In this document: one piece after another, positions 35,961 to 43,592 of the stretch
Numbering within the stretch: the first letter of the stretch is position 1
How the letters are laid out: each line of letters starts with the position of its first letter
Source of the DNA: CAKZYD01 sp039814715
Lineage (GTDB): Bacteria; Pseudomonadota; Alphaproteobacteria; Sphingomonadales; CAKZYD01
DNA length: 64,000 nucleotides
NCBI GenBank assembly: GCA_039814715.1
Contig: JBCCAR010000007.1
Coordinates: 1 to 64,000, forward strand
Reading direction: 5' to 3'
Position numbers and translations under genes: made by a program
The notes under the pieces: generated by a model
Database searches by the model: none
Seen by the model: the letters and a program-made list of their open reading frames with translations, nothing else
Told to the model about the DNA's origin: nothing

Positions 35961-36959
35961 TTAGCGATTCACATCAATTACGATGCGGCCAGTGACCTTT
36001 CCAGCGAGTAAGTCCTTCGCAAGTACTGGCGCATCGCTCATCGGTTTAACGCTATACATCGCCGCCAGTGCGTCAGCATTGATGAGCTCTGCGAGCATAT
36101 CCCACGCCCGCACGCGGCGCTCCATTGTCGCCATAACGGAATCGATGCCCCGCAGCGTGACCCCGCGCAGGATAAAGGGCATGACAGTCGCAGGTAGGTC
36201 TACGCCGCCTGCCAAGCCGCAAGCTGCAACGACGCCTTCATAGCGTGTCTGAGCCAGCAAAGTCGCCAAAGTCTTGGAGCCGACACTGTCTATGGCGCCA
36301 GCAAAGCGCTCTTTTTCAAGCGGTTTTGATTTGCGGTCAAAATCCTCCCGCGCAGCAATGTCTGCAGCGCCCAGAGCTGTAAAATGCGCTTTATTTTCTT
36401 CTGGCCGACCAGAAATGGCGATAGCATCAAACCCCAATTTCTTTAACACCATAATGGCGACAGAACCCACGCCGCCCGACGCGCCAGATACAGCAATCGG
36501 CCCATCACTAGGTGTCAGGCCATGATCGAGCAGCGCCATTACGCAGAGCATGGCCGTATAGCCTGCTGTACCAATTGCCATAGCCTGCTCAGCAGTAAAT
36601 GCCGGCGGCAGTTTTACAATCCAGTCTGGATCAAGGCGTTGGCGCTGCGTATAGCCGCCCCAATGCACCTCTGACAGTCCAAAGCCGTTCACCAGTACGC
36701 TGTCGCCGGGAGCGAAACGGTCATCACTGCTGCTTGCAACCGTGCCAGCTAGATCAATGCCGCACACCATGGGCAAGGACCGGCAAATTGGCGCTGCGCC
36801 GCTTACGGCGAGGCCATCCTTATAATTCATTGTGGAGAATGCCACATCGACTGTGACAGGCAAATCGGGCAAATCCGCTTCGCTTAGCGTTTCAATTTGC
36901 GCGCTCGGCTTTTCATCGCCGCGATCACGCACCACGATGGCTTTAAATTCCTGTGACAT
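35961..36959 (-). CDS. acuI: Acryloyl-CoA reductase-like MDR oxidoreductase (AcuI/YhdH)
   Basis: The 332-aa zinc-independent medium-chain dehydrogenase matches the AcuI/YhdH subfamily: STMNYKDGLAVSG, PMVCGIDLAGTV, GWGLSE-like VNGFGLSEVHWGGY, TAGYTAMLCVMAL and the NADPH loop SGASGGVGSVA. AcuI reduces acryloyl-CoA to propionyl-CoA with NADPH, detoxifying acrylate from DMSP breakdown or from 3-hydroxypropionate. No DMSP lyase is nearby, so a general detoxification role is likely. It is divergent from a small NTF2-like gene. Confidence 0.85.
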   Translation of the reverse strand: MSQEFKAIVVRDRGDEKPSAQIETLSEADLPDLPVTVDVAFSTMNYKDGLAVSGAAPICRSLPMVCGIDLAGTVASSSDDRFAPGDSVLVNGFGLSEVHWGGYTQRQRLDPDWIVKLPPAFTAEQAMAIGTAGYTAMLCVMALLDHGLTPSDGPIAVSGASGGVGSVAIMVLKKLGFDAIAISGRPEENKAHFTALGAADIAAREDFDRKSKPLEKERFAGAIDSVGSKTLATLLAQTRYEGVVAACGLAGGVDLPATVMPFILRGVTLRGIDSVMATMERRVRAWDMLAELINADALAAMYSVKPMSDAPVLAKDLLAGKVTGRIVIDVNR

Positions 36960-37013
36960 TTACCGCTCCTTCAGACATAGGGGAAGACCCTAAAGCTGCG
37001 AAATACAAAAGCA

Positions 37014-37424
37014 ATGCCTCTATCACACCAAGTCCTCATAACCATGGCCACTGATGGCTATTTTGGAAGTGTGGGACGCCATGACATCGCTGCCGTTATG
37101 GCGCCCTTTAGCGAGGACGCGGTGATGACCGCTGTGGCCCAGGCCATCCACTATGAAGGCAAACAAGCCATCAAGGCACACTTTACCGAGTTTCTAGAAA
37201 CTTACCCACGCATTGATGTGCGTATCCTTCACGCCATGGCGGACGACGTGAACCAAGCCGCTAGCGTGCATTTTGAGATTGAAATGGAGAATACGGCGGG
37301 CGCCGTGCAGCTTATGCGCAATGCCAATCACTTTCATTTCAATGCAAAAGGCGAAATAGCGCAGGTGCACATCTTCATGACCGGCACGCCCGGCGCCGGA
37401 TTTACCGCTGGAAACAACGCCTAA
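37014..37424 (+). CDS. SnoaL/NTF2-like small protein
   Basis: The 136-aa protein has the NTF2-like pattern: an N-terminal helix, YFGSVGRHDIAAVMAPFSEDAVM, then HYEGKQAIKAHFTEFLETYP and a beta-rich tail with NHFHFNAKGEIAQVHIFM. Such proteins are small hydrolases, isomerases or ligand binders. An internal ATG at 37044 is an alternative start. The stop overlaps that of the convergent lyase gene. No specific function can be given. Confidence 0.75.
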   Translation: MPLSHQVLITMATDGYFGSVGRHDIAAVMAPFSEDAVMTAVAQAIHYEGKQAIKAHFTEFLETYPRIDVRILHAMADDVNQAASVHFEIEMENTAGAVQLMRNANHFHFNAKGEIAQVHIFMTGTPGAGFTAGNNA

Positions 37425-38377
37425 GCAGCTTCTGCCTTTTGATCGGCAAAGCCGAGCGGCAGGCCGGCATCTGGGGTAAAGCCATAGAGCTCAACGCCTG
37501 GAATATTCTCCGTTAAGATAGAACGGCAGGCCATAAGCGCGCCTAAATCAATGCCCGTTTCATAGCCCATGGCTTCCAGCATGAAGGCAAGGTCTTCTGT
37601 CACGATGTTACCAGACGCGCCGGGCGCAAAGGGGCACCCGCCAAGACCGCCTTGAGAGGCATCGACGGTGGTGATCCCTTCTTCAAGCGCGGCAAGCGCA
37701 TTAGCAAGGCCAAGCCCGCGCGTATTGTGAAGGTGCACGCCGGTGCAGTTTTCAGCGCCAACCACTCGGCGCGTTTCTCGCACAAGGCGCTTGACTTGTG
37801 CTGGGTTGCCATAACCGGTGGTATCCGAAAGTCCAACCTCATCGCAGCCCGCTTCCATTAGCGCTTCAGCAAGCGATAGCACGGTTTTTTCTGGAATATG
37901 CCCTTCGATGGTGCAGCCAAAAGCGGTGGATAGCCCCCCTTCAAAAGAAGGGCGCTCATCGACAGGCTGCTCCTTGATCCTCCCAGCGATGGCTTTGACG
38001 GCCTCAAGCATTTGCGCATGCGTTCGATTGACATTTTTCAAGCTGTGGGTCTCAGACACCGACAGCGGAATGGTAATCTTATGCGCCCCGGCCTTGAGCG
38101 CGTTTTCAGCGCCGCGCAGATTCGGCACCAAAACAGCCACATCCAGGCCCGGTATCGTGCGTGCAAAGTCTACGATCTCCGCTGTATCGGCGAGCTGCGG
38201 CAGAACTTTCGCTGGAACGAAAGACCCCACCTCGATTTCCTTTACGCCTGCCGCCGCCAGCGCTTTAATCCAGCGCTTCTTCGCTTGCGTCGGCATGATT
38301 TGTTTGATGTTTTGGAGGCCATCGCGTGGGCCAACTTCACTGATCAAAATGGCATTCTCAGCTGCAGCTTTGCTCAT
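37421..38377 (-). CDS. mvaB: Hydroxymethylglutaryl-CoA lyase family enzyme
   Basis: The 318-aa TIM-barrel enzyme has EVGPRDGLQN at the start, the metal-binding LHNTRG and the HMG-CoA lyase signature GCPFAPGASGN with its catalytic Cys. It cleaves HMG-CoA to acetyl-CoA and acetoacetate in leucine breakdown, or acts on a similar CoA thioester. The frame is open to 38443, but ATG 38377 starts the conserved sequence. It is divergent from a CoA-transferase with a shared palindrome between them. That pairing fits dicarboxylic or branched-acid catabolism (HMG- or related CoA made by transfer, then cleaved). Confidence 0.9.
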   Translation of the reverse strand: MSKAAAENAILISEVGPRDGLQNIKQIMPTQAKKRWIKALAAAGVKEIEVGSFVPAKVLPQLADTAEIVDFARTIPGLDVAVLVPNLRGAENALKAGAHKITIPLSVSETHSLKNVNRTHAQMLEAVKAIAGRIKEQPVDERPSFEGGLSTAFGCTIEGHIPEKTVLSLAEALMEAGCDEVGLSDTTGYGNPAQVKRLVRETRRVVGAENCTGVHLHNTRGLGLANALAALEEGITTVDASQGGLGGCPFAPGASGNIVTEDLAFMLEAMGYETGIDLGALMACRSILTENIPGVELYGFTPDAGLPLGFADQKAEAA

Positions 38378-38403
38378 AGGGCGGGGTTCCAACGCTTTAG
38401 AAG

Positions 38404-38415
38404 TTGTCCGGACAA
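38404..38415. promoter_or_regulatory. Palindromic operator in divergent lyase/CoA-transferase promoter
   Basis: TTGTCCGGACAA is a perfect 12-base palindrome midway between the two divergent starts. It resembles half-site layouts bound by GntR- or IclR-type catabolic regulators, but no regulator gene is adjacent. It probably controls both directions. Confidence 0.5.
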
Positions 38416-38475
38416 TTTGTGCGCCATATATAAAGCGCATCAATCATAAAATCGAGTCTAGGAGAGGTTCCGCCC

Positions 38476-39660
38476 ATGTCTGACGCGCCCTGCCCGCTTG
38501 CCGGGATCAAAGTCATTGAGTTTTCCCACATGGTGATGGGGCCTACAGTTGGGCTTATCCTGGCCGATCTCGGCGCTGACGTGATCAAAGTTGAGCCCCC
38601 AAAGGGCGACAATACGCGCCGCCTCGTCGGCTCCGGCGCTGGTTACTTTCCTATGTATAACCGCAATAAGCGATCCGTTTGCCTGGATATCAAATCAGAC
38701 GCAGGCATGGCTGCTGCGCGCAAACTCATTGATAGCGCGGATGTGTTCATTGAAAATTTCCGGCCCGGCGGCATGGAGAAGCTTGGCCTAGGCTATGACG
38801 TTCTGTCTGCTAGCAACTCGGGCTTGATCTATTGTTCTGCCAAAGGCTTTCTCACGGGGCCTTATGACCACCGCACAGCGCTCGATGAAGTCACGCAGAT
38901 GATGGGCGGATTGGCATACATGACCGGGCCTCCTGGCCAGCCGCTGCGCGCTGGCAGCTCGGTGATTGATATGATGGGCGGCATGTTTGGCGCCATTGCG
39001 GTTCAAGCAGCGTTGGTGGAGCGCGCACGCACCGGCAAAGGCCAGCATGTGACAAGCTCCCTCTATGAAAGCACGGTCTTTTCCGTTGGCCAGCATATGG
39101 CACAAATGGCCGTCACCGGCCAACCAGCCAAACCCATGCCAGCGCGCATTTCAGCCTGGGCAGTGTACGACAAGTTTGAAACCAAAGGCGGCGAGTTGGT
39201 GTTCGTTGGCGTAGTGAGCGACACCCAATGGACCAAGTTTTGCAACGCATTCGGGCTTGAAGACTGGGCGAATGATGACGCGCTGGCCAAAAACGCTGGC
39301 CGTGTTGCCAAGCGCGATGCCATCATTCCAAAGCTACAAGAGCTGTTTAAGCAAATGTCAAAGGATGACCTAACCGACAAGCTCGAAAAGACTGGCCTGC
39401 CGTTTGCGCCAATCGCAAAACCAGAAGACTTATTTGATGACGTTCATCTGAATGCGTCTGGCGGGCTTATGCGCGTTACGATGCCAAACAATGGTGAGAG
39501 CGCGAAATTGCCGAACTTGCCGATTGAAATGGGCGGCGAGCGCCTTCAACTGCGCAAAGACTTGACGAAACCTGGCGAAGACACGCGCGATGTTCTCGGC
39601 CAAATTGGCTATAGCGATGCGGAGATTGACGCCCTGTTAGAGGGTGGCGCTGCAGCCTAA
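38476..39660 (+). CDS. CaiB/BaiF-type (class III) CoA-transferase
   Basis: The 394-aa protein has the family start GIKVIEFSHMVMGPTVGLIL, LGADVIKVEPPKGDNTRR, SDVFIENFRPGGMEKLGLGY-like residues and the catalytic Asp in GSSVIDMMGGMFG. These enzymes move CoA between carboxylic acids through an aspartyl intermediate. Divergence from the HMG-CoA lyase suggests that it activates the acid which the lyase then cleaves. GGAGAGG precedes the ATG. The stop overlaps that of the convergent dehydrogenase gene. Confidence 0.93.
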   Translation: MSDAPCPLAGIKVIEFSHMVMGPTVGLILADLGADVIKVEPPKGDNTRRLVGSGAGYFPMYNRNKRSVCLDIKSDAGMAAARKLIDSADVFIENFRPGGMEKLGLGYDVLSASNSGLIYCSAKGFLTGPYDHRTALDEVTQMMGGLAYMTGPPGQPLRAGSSVIDMMGGMFGAIAVQAALVERARTGKGQHVTSSLYESTVFSVGQHMAQMAVTGQPAKPMPARISAWAVYDKFETKGGELVFVGVVSDTQWTKFCNAFGLEDWANDDALAKNAGRVAKRDAIIPKLQELFKQMSKDDLTDKLEKTGLPFAPIAKPEDLFDDVHLNASGGLMRVTMPNNGESAKLPNLPIEMGGERLQLRKDLTKPGEDTRDVLGQIGYSDAEIDALLEGGAAA

Positions 39661-40640
39661 ATATCCAAAACCACGCGGTCTGGCGGGCTATGCCCATCCG
39701 CGAAGGTCTTAATATTTATAATGACCTTTTCGCCCATTTCCTGCCGGCTTTCGCGTGTGGCAGAGCCCAGATGCGGCAACGCCACCACGTTTTTCAGCTT
39801 CAACAGCTCGGGGTTCACTTCAGGCGCGTTTTCGTAAACATCCAGGCCTGCGCCAGCGATTTTATCATAGCGCAGCAGCCGAATAAGCGCGTTCTCATCC
39901 ACAACTTCACCGCGCGCGGTATTGATGACATAGGCATGTGGCTGAAGCAGCGCTAAGCGGCGCGCCGACAGGAGATGGAAGGTGGCAGGTGTATGCGGGC
40001 AATTGAGCGATACAATGTCCATCCGCATGAGCATTTGGTCAAGGCTATCCCAATAAGTCGCTTCCAATTCATCTTCCAGCGGTTCTGGAAGCGGACGGCG
40101 ATTATGGTAATGGATCGAGAGGCCAAAAGCTTTGGCGCGGCGGGCGACGGCGGTCCCAATGCGGCCCATACCCACAATGCCCAAGCGTTTGCCGGTGATG
40201 CGCGTACCAAGCATGTGCGTAGGCGCCCAGCCAGTCCAATTGCCCTCTTTAAGCTCCTGTGCACCTTCGAAAATCCGCCGCGGCACCGCGAGCATCAACG
40301 CCATGGTCATATCAGCGGTATCTTCTGTCAAAACACCAGGCGTATTGGTCACCGTGATGTTGCGTTGGCGCGCACTTGCCAGATCGATATGATCGACGCC
40401 TGCACCAAAATTAGCGATCAAGCGCAGGTCTGGGTTGGCATGAGAGAGGATGCCGGCGTCGATATCATCCGTCACGGTGGGCACGAGGACATCAGCGGTC
40501 TTCATGGCGTCTATCAATTGCGGCCGGGTTAAAGGCGTATCATCGAGGTTAAGCTTCGCATCAAAGAGCTCCATCATGCGCGTTTCAATCGCATCAGGAA
40601 GCCTGCGTGTCACGACGATAGAGAGTTTCTTTTTTGGCAT
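39657..40640 (-). CDS. D-2-hydroxyacid dehydrogenase (glyoxylate/hydroxypyruvate reductase-like)
   Basis: The 327-aa enzyme has the NAD(P)-binding GMGRIGTAVARRAKAFG and the catalytic set Arg in NTARGEVVDE, Glu in DVYENAPEV and His in LPHLGSAT. YHNRRPLPE after the glycine loop carries Arg residues that favour NADPH, as in glyoxylate/hydroxypyruvate reductases. It acts in the cytoplasm. Nearby CoA enzymes give no clear pathway for it. Confidence 0.92.
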   Translation of the reverse strand: MPKKKLSIVVTRRLPDAIETRMMELFDAKLNLDDTPLTRPQLIDAMKTADVLVPTVTDDIDAGILSHANPDLRLIANFGAGVDHIDLASARQRNITVTNTPGVLTEDTADMTMALMLAVPRRIFEGAQELKEGNWTGWAPTHMLGTRITGKRLGIVGMGRIGTAVARRAKAFGLSIHYHNRRPLPEPLEDELEATYWDSLDQMLMRMDIVSLNCPHTPATFHLLSARRLALLQPHAYVINTARGEVVDENALIRLLRYDKIAGAGLDVYENAPEVNPELLKLKNVVALPHLGSATRESRQEMGEKVIINIKTFADGHSPPDRVVLDI

Positions 40641-40836
40641 CTGCGCGTTTACCAGACCAACATATGTTTCAACTAAACCAGTACCTTACAAGCCTTGGGA
40701 TGACGACTTGTCTATGCACCTTAATCCATAGCTGTGTTATCAGTCCCACTGCAACTCAACAAGAACCATTGCAGCACGCCGCATCAGAACTTACACATTG
40801 TGCAGCATTGTCATGAAGGAATGATTTGGCGAGACC

Positions 40837-41361
40837 ATGAAGCATGTAATTTCTGCCATTGCGGCACTCGTGTCTGTTAGTTTTCTTAGCGCCGCGCTCG
40901 CGGCGCCCGTAGGTTCTATTGGCAACGCACAAAGCTATGACCCGGTTGCTGAACAGGACGGCATGTTTATGTCAATCATCGCCGATGAAGCAAACATGCG
41001 CGCAGCCCCGCGGAAAGATTCGCTCATACAATGGGTTTATGTGCGCGCGGGTTTGCCGGTGCTTGTTGTGGAGCAATATGACAACTGGCGTAAAGTTGTT
41101 GACCCTGAAGGGGTAAGCGGGTGGATGCGCGCTGATCTCTTGTCAGAGCGGCGCACGGCGTTTGTGATGGACCGTACGCGCACAATGTTTGATCGCCCGC
41201 GCGCGGATGCCAATGAAGCCTATCAGATCGAGGCAGGAAATGTGGGCACGATCCGCATTTGCCAGGGTGCTTGGTGCCGGATCACTGTTGGAGCGGCGAC
41301 AGGTTGGATTTTACGCACTCATTTATGGGGCACATTTGAAGGCGAAGACTTCGACCAATAG
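40837..41361 (+). CDS. Secreted SH3b-domain protein
   Basis: The 174-aa protein has a signal peptide (cleavage near ALAAP) and two SH3b-like units: DEANMRAAPRKDSLIQWVY with DNWRKVVDPEGVSGWMRADLL, and a second, weaker one ending RICQGAWCRITVGAATGWILR. This SH3 type binds peptidoglycan or regulates cell-wall enzymes in the periplasm. It is common in alphaproteobacteria. About 200 noncoding bases precede it, in which I see no clear motif. Confidence 0.88.
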   Translation: MKHVISAIAALVSVSFLSAALAAPVGSIGNAQSYDPVAEQDGMFMSIIADEANMRAAPRKDSLIQWVYVRAGLPVLVVEQYDNWRKVVDPEGVSGWMRADLLSERRTAFVMDRTRTMFDRPRADANEAYQIEAGNVGTIRICQGAWCRITVGAATGWILRTHLWGTFEGEDFDQ

Positions 41362-41410
41362 TGTCGCAAGTGACGCGCCAATTAACGCGTCCGCGTCAGA
41401 ATTATTCTAA

Positions 41411-41890
41411 CTAATTGTCGTTTACAGCTTTATCTGTGCGGCTTGGACCATCATGGGGCTCAAGACGGAACACCACTTCTGTCGATACAACGCGCATGCC
41501 GCTCGGGACAGAGTTTTTCACATCGACAGCGACGCTGGTTTCTGGGATGTCGACCAGCAGGCCTGTTCCTTTTTCAAAGAAATGATGGTGCGACGCAGTG
41601 TTTGTATCAAAATACGTCCGGTTGGAGTCCACCACAACTTCTTGCAAAAGCCCAACATCCACAAATTGATGAAGGGTATTATAAACCGTAGCGAGGGAAA
41701 CACGGATATCTGACTCAACGGCCTCCGCATGTAGCGCCTCAGCAGAGACATGGCGAGTTTCATCGGCATCAAACAGCAATTTGGCGAGGGCTAAACGTTG
41801 GCGCGTGGGTCTCAAGCCAACGGAACGAAGCTGGTTGACCACATTTGAGAATGGACGGTTAAAATTCGTGCGTGAAACAATTGTATCCAT
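41411..41890 (-). CDS. irr: Iron-responsive regulator Irr (Fur superfamily)
   Basis: The 159-aa Fur-family protein has the winged helix (VGLRPTRQRLALAKLLF, VSLATVYNTLHQFVDVGLL) and the Irr feature SHHHFFEKGTG, a His cluster that binds metal or heme. It lacks the Cys pairs of classical Fur. Irr senses heme status and controls iron and heme genes in many alphaproteobacteria. ATG 41890 is chosen over the longer reading from 41932. The FecA-like receptor at 11707 may be one target, but no operator was recognised. Confidence 0.88.
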   Translation of the reverse strand: MDTIVSRTNFNRPFSNVVNQLRSVGLRPTRQRLALAKLLFDADETRHVSAEALHAEAVESDIRVSLATVYNTLHQFVDVGLLQEVVVDSNRTYFDTNTASHHHFFEKGTGLLVDIPETSVAVDVKNSVPSGMRVVSTEVVFRLEPHDGPSRTDKAVNDN

Positions 41891-41956
41891 GATGGCTAGC
41901 CTTTCTAAGGGGCACCGCCCCCGTCCCTGCACTTATTGCAAAAGAACTATTACAGA

Positions 41957-41979
41957 AAGACTATATGAGATCTAGTCTT
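41957..41979 (-). terminator. Hairpin downstream of the flavin oxidoreductase gene
   Basis: AAGACTA (41957-41963) and TAGTCTT (41973-41979) form a seven-pair stem 56 bases after the stop of the gene at 42035-43432. On the minus strand TCTGTAATAGTTCTTTT follows. The stem is weak; it may instead be a regulator site upstream of irr. Confidence 0.3.
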
Positions 41980-42034
41980 ATTGTCATATGACTGACACAG
42001 AACAACAAAAACAGATACAAATAACTCTAAATAA

Positions 42035-43432
42035 TCAGTCTCCGGTCATGATCCGGTCGACTAATTGCTTCACTGACGGTACGAATCCATTTGAATAGAA
42101 GGGATCTTTGGCGAAATTATACGCACCGTGACCGGCAAACATGAGATTGTTTTCTACATCGCCGCCATGAGCAATGTCTTGCAGCGTCTTTTGAATACAG
42201 AAGCTTCGCGGGTCCGCTTTGCGGCCTGTAGAGTTCTTTTCGTTGTCGGCCCAGTTTGAAAACTGGCACTGGCTTAAGCAACCCATGCAATCGACTTGAT
42301 CCTTGCGAATTTCATCGCGTTTGTCTGGATCAACAAAGATCAACGTTTGATCGGGCGTCTTCAGCGCTTCCGTAAAGCCGACGGACATCCACTCAAGCGC
42401 GCGAACTTTGTCGGGCTGCGTGACAAACACTTTCTTGCCGCGGGGGCCAAATTGCAGCACCGTATCATGTTCGCCAACCGCTTCGGGTGTGAACGCAATC
42501 TGGCGCTCAGAGCGCTCTTTGAGTTCATCCAAATATGGGTTGCTGACGGCGGATGAATAAAATCCGGTGGGCGAAAATTTGTGCAAGAACACATCGCCTT
42601 TCACCAGGCGCATGAGTTTGTCTTTCCAGTCTTGTGAGATTTCACTTTCTTTTGTCAGCAACGGTCGGGTACCGAACTGAAATGAGATTGGCCCTATTTC
42701 TGGATTATCAATCCAGTCTTTAAAGTCTCGCAGATACCAAACGCCGCCCGCCATGACGATTGGAGTATCTTGAAGGCCCGCTTCATTCATGACCTTGCGC
42801 AGCTCGCGGACCCGCGGATATGGGTCTTGCGGCTTGTTCGGGTCTTCCGAATTTGAGAGCCCATTGTGACCGCCTGCGCGCCAGGGGTCCTCATAAACAA
42901 CGGCACCTAAAAAATCGGAGGCCTTGTGATACGCTCGCTTCCACAGCGCGCGAAATGCCCTGCCGGAGGAAACGATGGGATAGTAGTAAACGCCGTATTG
43001 CGAAGCAATCTGGGCCAAGCGGTAGGGCATGCCTGCGCCGCAGGTGACGCCGTTAACCAGGCCTTTGGTTTTCTCCAGCACACCATGAAGCACGCGTTCA
43101 GCGCCGCCCATCTCCCACAGCACATTGATGTGCAAGGCGCCCTTGCCTGATGCGATATCAAAGGCTTTTTTCACCTGCGCAATACCGCCATCAATGGCAT
43201 ACTTCACTAACTCTTCATGGCGTTCACGGCGCGTGCGGCCATGGTAGAGCTGCGGGATGATGCTGCCGTCGCTCGCATAGCCGTCTGCGTTGACAGCCGA
43301 AACGGTGCCGACGCCGCCAGCGGCAGCCCAAGCGCCAGATGATGCGCCAGTTGAGATTACAACGCCTTTGCCGCCTTCGATAATGGGCAACACTTCGCGA
43401 CCTGACATACGCACAGGATTGAGCAAACTCAT
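42035..43432 (-). CDS. NAD(P)H-dependent flavin oxidoreductase, nitronate monooxygenase family
   Basis: The 465-aa TIM-barrel flavoprotein has SGASSGAWAAAGGVGTVSAV near the N-terminus, CGAGMPYRLAQIASQYG and VMAGGVWYLRDF, matching the 2-nitropropane-dioxygenase/nitronate monooxygenase superfamily, long subgroup. It has a C-terminal extension with CMGCLSQCQFSNW and a further Cys in RSFCIQKTL. Four Cys in this spacing could bind a metal or iron-sulfur cluster, which ordinary nitronate monooxygenases lack. The substrate is unknown. Confidence 0.82.
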   Translation of the reverse strand: MSLLNPVRMSGREVLPIIEGGKGVVISTGASSGAWAAAGGVGTVSAVNADGYASDGSIIPQLYHGRTRRERHEELVKYAIDGGIAQVKKAFDIASGKGALHINVLWEMGGAERVLHGVLEKTKGLVNGVTCGAGMPYRLAQIASQYGVYYYPIVSSGRAFRALWKRAYHKASDFLGAVVYEDPWRAGGHNGLSNSEDPNKPQDPYPRVRELRKVMNEAGLQDTPIVMAGGVWYLRDFKDWIDNPEIGPISFQFGTRPLLTKESEISQDWKDKLMRLVKGDVFLHKFSPTGFYSSAVSNPYLDELKERSERQIAFTPEAVGEHDTVLQFGPRGKKVFVTQPDKVRALEWMSVGFTEALKTPDQTLIFVDPDKRDEIRKDQVDCMGCLSQCQFSNWADNEKNSTGRKADPRSFCIQKTLQDIAHGGDVENNLMFAGHGAYNFAKDPFYSNGFVPSVKQLVDRIMTGD

Positions 43433-43549
43433 AAATCGGTCTCTAATTCATTCTTAAAACGTAGGGTGACTGCCATCAGCCCCCCCTTCAAGACAGTATC
43501 ATTAGACCCACTGACTAAACAATTTATTTGCAGCCTTCTAACGATATGT

Positions 43550-43578
43550 CGCAGGGCGAAAAAGCTATCCGCCCTGCG
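43550..43578 (-). terminator. Hairpin downstream of pnp
   Basis: CGCAGGGCG (43550-43558) and CGCCCTGCG (43570-43578) form a perfect nine-pair GC-rich stem 14 bases past the pnp stop. No T-run follows on the minus strand, so it may stabilise the mRNA 3' end rather than terminate on its own. Confidence 0.5.
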
Positions 43579-43592
43579 GTCGTTTCGCGAGG

